From Arsenophonus apicola (lineage in GTDB: Bacteria; Pseudomonadota; Gammaproteobacteria; Enterobacterales; Enterobacteriaceae), in contig NZ_CP084222.1 of NCBI RefSeq assembly GCF_020268605.1, positions 2,728,001 through 2,792,000 of the forward strand: a DNA stretch of 64,000 bases. The letters run 5' to 3'. Position 1 is the stretch's first letter. Each line of letters starts with the position of its first letter. Below the pieces are notes generated by a model. It was not told where the DNA came from and ran no database searches. It saw only the letters and a program-made list of their open reading frames with translations. Positions 37,353 to 49,315 of this stretch are shown piece by piece. The position numbers and the translations under genes were made by a program.

Positions 37353-37760
37353 TAATTATCCATGCTATTTGTCTATAACTCATTATATTAATATTGACTC
37401 TTCTATATTAGCATTTACAGCCATTTTATCGCTTAATTTAAATTATTTACTAGAAAATGTTATTTTTTATTTTAATAAAAATAATATCAATTTTCTTTTA
37501 ATGCTGATACAAAAAATTGCCACTGCTTGTTTAAACAAACAGTGGCAAACATTATCCATTACTTGGGAAATTTATTTAATATCCATAGAATATTTAATTA
37601 TAAAGTAAAAAAACATTTGATCCATTAAACCCATCACATTTGTCAATCTAAGAATTCTAAACTCTGGTATAAGTTTAATAACAATATCACCAGCTTATTC
37701 TCAATATAATAATAAGGGGAATGCTATTTTCTCATTACCACAATCTCTATTTGCATATCA
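37353..37760. other. Gap between yjbB and the glycosyltransferase
   Basis: 408 bases, AT-rich. The only structure is a strong inverted repeat (37511-37548). A plus-strand open frame (37069-37608) crosses it but is mostly antisense to yjbB and has no ribosome site, so I reject it as a gene. Confidence 0.55.
37511..37548 (-). terminator. Strong isolated terminator
   Basis: TTGCCACTG and CAGTGGCAA form an outer 9-bp stem and TTGTTT/AAACAA pairs inside it, leaving almost no loop. On the minus strand six T residues follow. The nearest upstream gene on that strand, the glycosyltransferase, ends 213 bases away, so it may belong to a gene now lost from between them. Confidence 0.75.
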
Positions 37761-38753
37761 TTACGATTTGTATTTAAGTAACGATTTTAGCTTTAAATAA
37801 CGCCGACTCAGGCGCCATTTTAATTTTAAGGTTGTCGCATTTTGCCAAGTAATTTGCCAATATCCTTCGTCAAAAAAGCGCTTAACCATCTCGTATTTAA
37901 TTTTTGGCGATTCAATTGCTTGAATAGACAACACAACCCCAAAACCTTCCTTACCAATCTGCCACCAATAAGCGGGTGTTTGATTTACCGCATTAGGATA
38001 TTTTTTGTAAATATCCATTAGCATATCAATAATTTTTAAATAAGTATTAACCTTACGCACGCGTAAAGCATCGCCACATAATGAATGAGATACTGATTTA
38101 CTATGAATAAAATAATCATAATAAGATTCATTGATAAACTGAACGCGTTTTGCATTAAGTAATATTTCTGTTGTCCAAGGGATATCTTGATGATGAAGTT
38201 GCGGTTCAAACTGATACTGATGTTCACGAATAAAACTTAACTTATAAATATTCAGCCAAGTAACGTGTAAAAATTTACCTGAGCTTAAACCTTTTTGTAA
38301 CCATTCAATTCCTGAAATTATGCCTGTCGATGGAACTTTCTTTAAAGGAAAAATTAATTTAGAGGGTGAGCCATCCATATAAACATAAGTACCATTACAC
38401 ATCGCCACATCTAAATTACCCAACTTTGTCAATGTTAATAAACGGTTATACATACCTTCATGAATGACATCATCAATATCCGGAAAGGCTATATATTTAC
38501 CTGTCGCCATATTCATTCCTATATTTCGTGCGACAGATACCCCGCGATTTTCCTGATGTAAAATCTTAGTATTTGGGAATCGTTCTCTACATTCCTCTAA
38601 TAGTAAAGCACTATTATCCGTTGAACCATCATTGACTAAAATAAGCTCCCAATTTTCTAATTTTTGTTGTTCCAGACAATTAAAAAATTTTGGTAAAAAT
38701 GGTTCGCCATTAAATATAGCAACAACAATACTTAGCATAGGTTCAGCTAACAT
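37761..38753 (-). CDS. Family 2 glycosyltransferase
   Basis: GT-A fold glycosyltransferase, 330 residues, probably acting at the inner membrane face on lipopolysaccharide or another surface polysaccharide. N-terminal motifs SIVVAIFNGEPFLPKF near 8, LVNDGSTDNS near 38 and the DXD-like PDIDDVI near 92 are intact. The C-terminal third (about 230-330) is basic and helical with no transmembrane segment. An AAGG ribosome site precedes ATG 38751-38753. It stands alone, without other surface-sugar genes. Donor and acceptor sugars cannot be told. Confidence 0.85.
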   Translation of the reverse strand: MLAEPMLSIVVAIFNGEPFLPKFFNCLEQQKLENWELILVNDGSTDNSALLLEECRERFPNTKILHQENRGVSVARNIGMNMATGKYIAFPDIDDVIHEGMYNRLLTLTKLGNLDVAMCNGTYVYMDGSPSKLIFPLKKVPSTGIISGIEWLQKGLSSGKFLHVTWLNIYKLSFIREHQYQFEPQLHHQDIPWTTEILLNAKRVQFINESYYDYFIHSKSVSHSLCGDALRVRKVNTYLKIIDMLMDIYKKYPNAVNQTPAYWWQIGKEGFGVVLSIQAIESPKIKYEMVKRFFDEGYWQITWQNATTLKLKWRLSRRYLKLKSLLKYKS

Positions 38754-39031
38754 ATGTTTACCTTAATCATTATCCTTTTATTGAGGTTATTTAATCTTAT
38801 ATCAAATATTCAATAGATAAATGTTTAGGCACTCAATTTTGTTAAAAAAATAGAATAATAATATTTCTAATATCAAATAAATATACCATAAGATAATTTA
38901 TATAATTAATTATGTATTAATGTAAGTATTAAAATTAATATAAATATCACTTGTATTATCGATAAAGAAATTGCATCAGTATTAAAACTGTTATGCAAAT
39001 TTTATATTGAATATAGCTATTTTTCAGATAA
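38754..39031. other. AT-rich gap downstream of the rRNA operon
   Basis: 278 bases between the rRNA terminator and the glycosyltransferase start. It is very AT-rich and holds no recognisable gene or repeat. In E. coli rrnA is followed by mobBA; no trace is seen. Confidence 0.5.
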
Positions 39032-39057
39032 AAAAAGCCACCCTTAGGTGGCTTTTT
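39032..39057 (-). terminator. rRNA operon terminator
   Basis: AAAAAGCCACC and GGTGGCTTTTT form an 11-bp stem with a CTTA/TAAG loop, 12 bases past the end of 5S. The T run in the arm supports Rho-independent termination. Confidence 0.9.
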
Positions 39058-39068
39058 AAACATAATTA

Positions 39069-39188
39069 ACGTCTGGCAGCTCCCTACTCTCACATGGGGA
39101 GACCCCACACTACCATCGGCGCTACGGCATTTCACTTCTGAGTTCGGCATGGGATCAGGTGGCACCACCGCGCTATTACCGCCAGACA
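39069..39188 (-). rRNA. rrf: 5S ribosomal RNA
   Basis: 120 bases from TGTCTGGCGG at 39188 to GCCAGACGT at 39069; the ends pair as the 5S terminal stem. The interior (CCCATGCCGAACTCAGAAGTG, split here by no insertion) matches enterobacterial 5S. It is the last gene of the operon. Confidence 0.95.
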
Positions 39189-39367
39189 AATTCTTTTTTC
39201 GCTATCCTGTTTCGTTACGCTACTGCCTCGGGCGCTCATCTCGGCTGCCTCTCGCTATGCGCAGGCCATCTCGCCCGTTGACTTCTAGCGCCGTAACCGC
39301 TTACAGGCACCAATCTCTGAACAAGCTAAAATCTCTTCTCTCTTCTCAAAACACCTTCGGTGTTGTC
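39189..39367 (-). other. 23S-5S spacer, expanded
   Basis: About 179 bases, roughly twice the E. coli spacer as I remember it. The 23S end carries the 3' arm of the 23S processing stem (39355-39370). The rest is GC-richer than surrounding intergenic DNA and contains GCGCAGGCCATCTCG, which resembles GCGCTGGCCGCCTCG in the tRNA-Ala-23S spacer. Confidence 0.6.
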
Positions 39368-42438
<3,071 letters not shown>

Positions 42439-42780
42439 TCACAACCCGAAGGTGTCTTTATTTCACTATCATTCTGATAGGTTATGGCTGCGCGTACAGT
42501 AATTCTTTGTTGGGTAGTGCTCGCAATGCTCACGTACTTTTGTACGCTGCGCTTGCTGCGCGCTGGCCGCCTCGAATTCCTGACTGCTCGCTCATAACGC
42601 CTGCCTTCCTGACTGTGATGACACTTCACGTTGGAGTATTGAGAGTTCTCCACATTATTTTCTCAATAATGTGTGTTTCAATTTTTAGCTTGTTCCAGAT
42701 TGTTAAAGAGCATTATTATTCGCAGCATACTGTTGCCAGCCTGCTCTGAATAACCTTTTATCTAGTTTTATCTTGCAATA
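42439..42780 (-). other. tRNA-Ala to 23S spacer
   Basis: 342 bases, longer than in E. coli. From the tRNA side it contains boxA (42701-42712), then a GC-rich palindromic block (about 42515-42600) that shares GTACTTTT-GTAC and CTGCGCT motifs with the 23S intervening sequence, then the 5' arm of the 23S processing stem. Confidence 0.65.
42701..42712 (-). promoter_or_regulatory. Spacer boxA antitermination site
   Basis: The minus strand reads TGCTCTTTAACA, the enterobacterial rRNA boxA sequence, bound by NusB-S10 to prevent premature termination and to aid 23S processing. Confidence 0.85.
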
Positions 42781-42856
42781 TGGTGGAGCTAAGCGGGATC
42801 GAACCGCTGACCTCCTGCGTGCAAAGCAGGCGCTCTCCCAGCTGAGCTATAGCCCC
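42781..42856 (-). tRNA. alaT: tRNA-Ala (UGC)
   Basis: 76 bases including encoded CCA (42781-42783). The 5' end GGGGCTATAGCTCAGCTGGG, anticodon TGC at 42821-42823 and TTCGATCC T-loop form a standard cloverleaf. It is the second tRNA of the 16S-23S spacer. Confidence 0.98.
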
Positions 42857-42923
42857 ATTAAGATTCTCGTATCATTACTCCTTACCGCTAACTTCACCTT
42901 TGGGCAAAATCCGACAGCAATGT

Positions 42924-43000
<77 letters not shown>

Positions 43001-43066
43001 AATGATACCTTCTGCTCAATCTTCATCAGACAATCTGTGTGAACACTCACATTCCATCTATCTCGG

Positions 43067-44602
<1,536 letters not shown>

Positions 44603-44810
44603 AAAGTTTGATGCTCAAAGAATGTTTTACTGGCCGTAACGCTTCTTTTTGCCACTTTGTCGACGTTTTAACGCCTTCGCTGTGGCCCAAAATCACGTTA
44701 CTGCTTATTAGTTCATATATGAATTAACTGTTTTGTCACTCTTCAAGACTTAATCTTCAAATAGTTTTTGATGATGTCTTGCGAGTGCCCACACAGATTG
44801 TCTGATTAAT

Positions 44811-44822
44811 TGTTAAAGAGCG
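44811..44822 (-). promoter_or_regulatory. Leader boxA antitermination site
   Basis: The minus strand reads CGCTCTTTAACA, one base from the enterobacterial boxA. It lies between promoter P2 and 16S, the expected place for the Nus-factor antitermination complex to load. Confidence 0.85.
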
Positions 44823-44847
44823 TGCGACCCAGGTCGCGAGGTGGCGT

Positions 44848-44875
44848 ATATTACGCTTTTCACCTGTAAAGTCAA
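44848..44875 (-). promoter_or_regulatory. rRNA promoter P2
   Basis: TTGACT (44870-44875) and TAATAT (44848-44853) are separated by 16 bases, the spacing typical of rRNA promoters. It lies about 245 bases upstream of 16S. Confidence 0.85.
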
Positions 44876-44957
44876 GTAGTTATTTCTACTTTTCTTTACC
44901 CTAAGTTGATAAAATCCTCTTTAATTGATTCGTTCTATCCTGACTCAGTGGGGGCGC

Positions 44958-44985
44958 ATTATAGGGAGTTTTACGCGGCAGGCAA
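44958..44985 (-). promoter_or_regulatory. rRNA promoter P1
   Basis: TTGCCT (44980-44985) and TATAAT (44958-44963) have a 16-base spacer, followed by the GC-rich discriminator GCGCCCCC that confers stringent control by ppGpp/DksA. An AT-rich stretch upstream could serve as UP element. Confidence 0.88.
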
Positions 44986-45064
44986 GCAATAATTTGTAAA
45001 CTTTAGCTGTTTGCTCTTTTTTTCGACAAAAATGAGAGGAAATAGCCATTTTTAAATAAAATTT

Positions 45065-45592
45065 TTATTTAAGCGCATTAAATTCACGTGCAAAATATTC
45101 AACTTTTTGCCAATCAGTATATTCAATTTCGTTATTTGTATTCGTTTCTCCGCCCGTTATTTTCATAATAAATTGGATCATCATACGATCAAACCAGTTA
45201 TATTGGGGATAACGTAGCGCGCCAGCAAACACATTAGTAATAGTCGGTTGCCACGGAGTTTTAGCTAAAAATTTACGTACATAAACATTTGTTTCAGGTG
45301 TATCTTTGCCCTTTTTTCTGGCCGTTAAATTAACGCCAAAAAATGCACTTGGCATGGAATTTAACTCTTTTTGGTGATTTTGCGCAAAATTTAACACCGC
45401 AGAATTAAAATGACCATAACGTATTGAGGCACCAACTAATACTTTTTGATAAACAGAAAGATTAAAATTTTTATCCATATTTAAATCTCTGACATCACAT
45501 TGCTTACCCTCTTTACGTGAATATTCAGTAATTTTAAGTATTATCTTTTTAGTCTGACCATTTTCACCAGAATAAAGTAGCAAATAGCTCAT
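45065..45592 (-). CDS. hemG: Menaquinone-dependent protoporphyrinogen oxidase HemG
   Basis: Flavodoxin-like enzyme that oxidises protoporphyrinogen IX in haem synthesis, passing electrons to quinone at the inner membrane. It has 175 residues (E. coli 181). The FMN loop YSGENGQTKK lies at 7-16, and VGASIRYGHFN near 53 and FAGALRYPQYNWFDRMMI near 121 are family blocks. It follows trkH by 27 bases and precedes the rRNA operon, as at E. coli rrnA. Confidence 0.94.
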   Translation of the reverse strand: MSYLLLYSGENGQTKKIILKITEYSRKEGKQCDVRDLNMDKNFNLSVYQKVLVGASIRYGHFNSAVLNFAQNHQKELNSMPSAFFGVNLTARKKGKDTPETNVYVRKFLAKTPWQPTITNVFAGALRYPQYNWFDRMMIQFIMKITGGETNTNNEIEYTDWQKVEYFAREFNALK

Positions 45593-45619
45593 GAGTTACC
45601 TATAAAATTATATAAAAAA

Positions 45620-47071
45620 TTATTCTCGCCAAAAGGTTGGTGTGAAAAGAACCAGTAAAGTGAAAACTTCCAATCGGCCAAATAGCATAGTAACAATTAG
45701 GATCCATTTTCCCGTTGGATTCATAGTGGTAAAATTTTCAGCTACCGAGCCTAATCCTGGCCCTAAATTATTGAGTGTTGCTGCAATTGAGGCAAAAGCA
45801 GAAAACTCATCTACGCCGGTAGCGATTAACAATAATAAACTTATAAGAAAAACCAATGCATAAGCAGAAAAGAAACCCCAAACGGCTTCTATAATACGTT
45901 CAGGTAATGCCCTGGCGCCTAATTTTATCGTGTAAACAGCATTTGGATGTACCAAACGTTTTAGCTCTCGTGATCCCTGTAAGAATAATAACAAAATTCG
46001 AATAACTTTTAATCCACCTCCGGTTGAGCCTGCACATCCGCCGACAAAAGCAGCACAAAGTAACAATATCGGTAGTGAAAGTGGCCAATTTGCAAACCCA
46101 TCAGTACTAAAACCCGCTGTTGTTGCCACAGAAACAACTTGAAAAAAGGCTTGATCAAATGTTTGAAATAGTGAGTCGTAAACGGAATGATATAGAAGTA
46201 CTAATGTACATATGACAATCAATACTAATTGAAAACCGATAAATACTCTAAATTCGGGATCACGCCAGTAAATTGTCAAACTACGGCCGGATAAAACGGC
46301 GAAATGAAGACCAAAATTACAGCCAGAAATCAGTAAAAAAATAGCAATAATGGTATTAATAGCAGGGCTATTAAAGTAGCCAATACTTTGGTCATGAGTA
46401 GAAAATCCACCAATAGCAACAGTAGAAAAACTATGAGAGATAGCATCAAAGACGTCCATGCCTGCACCCCATAATGCTATCGCGCATACTATCGTGAGCA
46501 AAACATAGATTAACCAAAGTGTCTTTGCTGTTTCCGCAATCCTTGGACGCATTTTATTGTCTTTAAGTGGCCCAGGCATTTCTGCCCGATAAAGCTGCAT
46601 TCCTCCTACGCCTAATAAAGGCAATATGGCTACCGCTAAAACAATGATCCCCATGCCACCTAACCACTGTAGCATTTGTCGATAAAAGAGTATTGCTTTA
46701 GGTAAAGCATCTAACCCAACCAATGTGGTTGCCCCAGTTGTTGTTAAACCGGAAAAAGATTCAAAAAAAGCATCGGTAACCGAAAGATGGGGCCGATCAG
46801 CAAAGATAAAAGGTAATGCCCCAACACTGCCTAACACAGTCCAAAAAAGGGCGACGATCAGAAAACCTTCTTTAGGCTTTAAATCATGTCGATTATTTCT
46901 GTTTGGTATCCATAGTAGCAAACCTATAATCAACGCCGCGATAAAGGTCTGGCTAAAGGCACGTCCTGCTCCATCTCGATAAATCAATGCCACTATGCCT
47001 GGAATGATCATAGTGACAGAAAATAAGATAACAAGTAGCCCAACAATTCGGGTTATTGCTCGAAAATGCAT
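45620..47071 (-). CDS. trkH: Trk potassium uptake membrane subunit TrkH
   Basis: Pore subunit of the Trk potassium transporter; it works with the cytoplasmic NAD-binding TrkA. It has 483 residues, equal to E. coli. Four P-loop repeats are visible through selectivity-filter motifs such as TTTGATTL near 111, AIGGFSTHD near 219, TTAGFSTDGF near 313 and NNLGPGLG near 437. About ten transmembrane segments are predicted by eye. It lies in a pepQ-yigZ-trkH-hemG run. Confidence 0.96.
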   Translation of the reverse strand: MHFRAITRIVGLLVILFSVTMIIPGIVALIYRDGAGRAFSQTFIAALIIGLLLWIPNRNNRHDLKPKEGFLIVALFWTVLGSVGALPFIFADRPHLSVTDAFFESFSGLTTTGATTLVGLDALPKAILFYRQMLQWLGGMGIIVLAVAILPLLGVGGMQLYRAEMPGPLKDNKMRPRIAETAKTLWLIYVLLTIVCAIALWGAGMDVFDAISHSFSTVAIGGFSTHDQSIGYFNSPAINTIIAIFLLISGCNFGLHFAVLSGRSLTIYWRDPEFRVFIGFQLVLIVICTLVLLYHSVYDSLFQTFDQAFFQVVSVATTAGFSTDGFANWPLSLPILLLCAAFVGGCAGSTGGGLKVIRILLLFLQGSRELKRLVHPNAVYTIKLGARALPERIIEAVWGFFSAYALVFLISLLLLIATGVDEFSAFASIAATLNNLGPGLGSVAENFTTMNPTGKWILIVTMLFGRLEVFTLLVLFTPTFWRE

Positions 47072-47101
47072 GAATGGTTCCTTGAGAATCTAGTTATAAC
47101 A

Positions 47102-47713
47102 TTAAGATTTAGGGATTAAATTTAATGCGCCTCTACTCAAATTACGTAATTTATCAGCAAACTTTTGTTCAGCATTGGCAGGCAGGGAAATTTCTAATAT
47201 CACATTTTCACTATATTCCCGCACAAGGATCTGCCCCGATGATTGTTGTATTAATTGCTCAACCATTTTTATATGCGTATATTCACAATATATAAAATAA
47301 TATTTTTGTAACACTTTTTGCTGTGTATTTAAAAGTCCCAACGCTTGTTGAACACTATTACCATAAGCTCTAACCAATCCTCCAGTTCCCAATTTGATAC
47401 CACCAAAATAACGAACCACAACCACGGTAATTTCTCCAATATGGCTAGCTAACAACTGGGTGATCATTGGCTTACCTGCCGTTCCTGTTGGCTCGCCATC
47501 ATCAGAAAAACCTAACTGTTGACAATCATCAGGTCTACCGGCGACATAGGCCCAACAATGATGTCGGGCATCTGGATATTTATGCTTGATAATTTGGATA
47601 AAATTTTTCGCTTCAACAACTCCATCAGTATGTTCCAAGTAAGTAATAAAACGACTTTTTTTAATCTCTTCGGTAACCACAACCGACTCTGCAGGTATTA
47701 AATAGGCATTCAT
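47102..47713 (-). CDS. yigZ: IMPACT-family protein YigZ
   Basis: IMPACT/UPF0029 family protein of unclear function, possibly linked to translation. It has 203 residues (E. coli about 205). The N-terminal UPF0029 domain has KKSRFITYLEHT near 19 and the signature DDGEPTGTAGKPM near 76-88 followed by VVVRYFGGIKLGTGGLVRAY. A smaller C-terminal domain follows. The pepQ stop and the yigZ start overlap as TAATG, so the two are translationally coupled. Confidence 0.92.
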   Translation of the reverse strand: MNAYLIPAESVVVTEEIKKSRFITYLEHTDGVVEAKNFIQIIKHKYPDARHHCWAYVAGRPDDCQQLGFSDDGEPTGTAGKPMITQLLASHIGEITVVVVRYFGGIKLGTGGLVRAYGNSVQQALGLLNTQQKVLQKYYFIYCEYTHIKMVEQLIQQSSGQILVREYSENVILEISLPANAEQKFADKLRNLSRGALNLIPKS

Positions 47714-49045
47714 TATTTTAAATGTAAATTACGCGTCATATTTTCAACTTTATTTTCATATATGATGATATTATCTTCAATACGAATAACACCATTGGGC
47801 ATAAGGGACGCAATTTTATGCCAGTTAAAATATTTACTAAACGAGCCTTCGCGCCAAGGCGCTAGCAGTGTCTCTATAAAGTAGAGACCAGGTTCAATCG
47901 TTAATACCATACCAGGTTGTAAAATCCGCGTACAACGCAAGAAAGGATAACATTCAGGTGCAGCCAAAGAAGCTCCTGTTTCATCCTGCATAAAGCCACC
48001 AACATCATGAACTTGTAATCCCAAAAGATGACCTAAGCCATGTGGGAAAAAGGGAGTTGTAAGCCCCTCTTTTATCATTGCTTCTTCACTGATATTGCAA
48101 ATAATGCCATGATCTAGCAGTAAAGATGCAATATGTTGATGCATCCGTTGATGATATTCAGTATAGCGAATCCCCGATTTAATTGTATCAATCAATATTT
48201 GTTGTTTACTATCCAAGTCGTTAATCAGATTAGCAAATTCATTATTATTTCTAGCTGCATAGGTACGCGTAATATCTGCGGCATAACCGTGATATTCAGA
48301 ACCTGCATCAATTAAAAAACTATACATTTTTTTTGGTGGTTGATATTTCAATTTAGTGTAGTGGAGTACTGAACAATTTTCATTGAGGGCAATAATATTA
48401 CTGTATGGAACGTCGATATCTCGCTGACCCGTTGCCTGCAAGTAACTAACATTAATATCAAATTCACTCGCTCCCTGATAAAAAGCCTGCCGCAGCATGA
48501 TGACCTGCTATTGCCATTTTCTGCGCTTGCTGTAAGCAACTTAATTCATAGTTTGTCTTATAAGCACGATGAAAATGAAAATAATCTACTACCGGTTTAC
48601 AATTAATATTAGTCGCTAAAATGCCTAATTCTTTAGCTCGAACAATAGATTCACCAATATAACCAATATGTTTTTTATTTAATTGAAATAACCATTTTTT
48701 AATTTCATTAGCTTCTTTTAAATGAAACAACTCAAACTCCTTTACCCAAAAGTTGTCAGGTAAAGGCTCAATACTATGCCAATAATCAATTGGCGAATAA
48801 AACCATAATTTAGGCTTACTCACGCCATCAACCAATAACCAACAATGGGCAACTTGAGTAATAGGTAGCCAGGCTTTGAAATGTGGATTAGCTCTAAAAG
48901 GATAATGGTAGTCATCAAGAAAAATGCCTTGCGGCTCTCCAGAATGAATAAGTAAGGCATTCAATTTATTATTTTTCAATACATTCTGTGTACGTTGCTG
49001 TAATATTTTAATATGTTCTTGATATTGACTAGCAAGATTTTCCAT
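47713..49045 (-). pseudogene. pepQ: pepQ (Xaa-Pro dipeptidase) with one frameshift
   Basis: PepQ cleaves dipeptides with a C-terminal proline. The N-terminal part (from ATG 49043-49045, 184 family-like residues) ends AIAGHHAAA, then shifts frame near 48486-48496 (GCTGCGGCAGGC on the minus strand) and would stop at 48464. The C-terminal part continues in another frame as QAFYQGASEFDIN with all metal ligands intact: DAGSEYHGYAADITRTY, PHGLGHLLGLQVHD, TIEPGLYF and RIEDNIII. The total length equals an intact 443-444 residue gene, so one indel (+1 or -2) separates it from function. Recent loss or a sequencing error are both possible. It is divergent from fadB as in E. coli. Confidence 0.9.
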
Positions 49046-49209
49046 TTTTAGTTCACCTGTTATTTTTTATCTCTAATATCCAGCAAAATACTACATTAAA
49101 TATTATCATTAATTTAATGAATGCTATTTCCCAATTAAAGTGTCTCATTTTTATTAATAAAAACAAATAAGTAAGTATTAATGCGGTTTTTAATAGCCCA
49201 GATAATTTG

Positions 49210-49239
49210 TTGTGATCAGGCTAGCATATTTCTTATACT
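49210..49239 (+). promoter_or_regulatory. Possible fadBA promoter
   Basis: TTGTGA (49210-49215) and TATACT (49234-49239) are 18 bases apart. Transcription would start near 49246, about 33 bases before the FadR-like operator. Confidence 0.45.
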
Positions 49240-49278
49240 TAATTTGCATTTTCTTAACAAAAAAATCACACTGCCAAC

Positions 49279-49295
49279 ACCTGGTCGTACCAGAC
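49279..49295 (+). promoter_or_regulatory. FadR-like operator of fadBA
   Basis: ACCTGGTCGTACCAGAC is a near-perfect palindrome close to the E. coli fadB FadR site (remembered as ATCTGGTACGACCAGAT). It lies 20 bases before the fadB start. FadR would repress here and be released by long-chain acyl-CoA. Confidence 0.75.
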
Positions 49296-49315
49296 GGAAA
49301 TCATAGGAGAACAGT

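Noticed and set aside
37069..37608. 179-codon plus-strand frame across the yjbB start
   Set aside because: Two thirds is antisense to the conserved yjbB coding region; it has no ribosome site and a low-complexity AT-driven tail.
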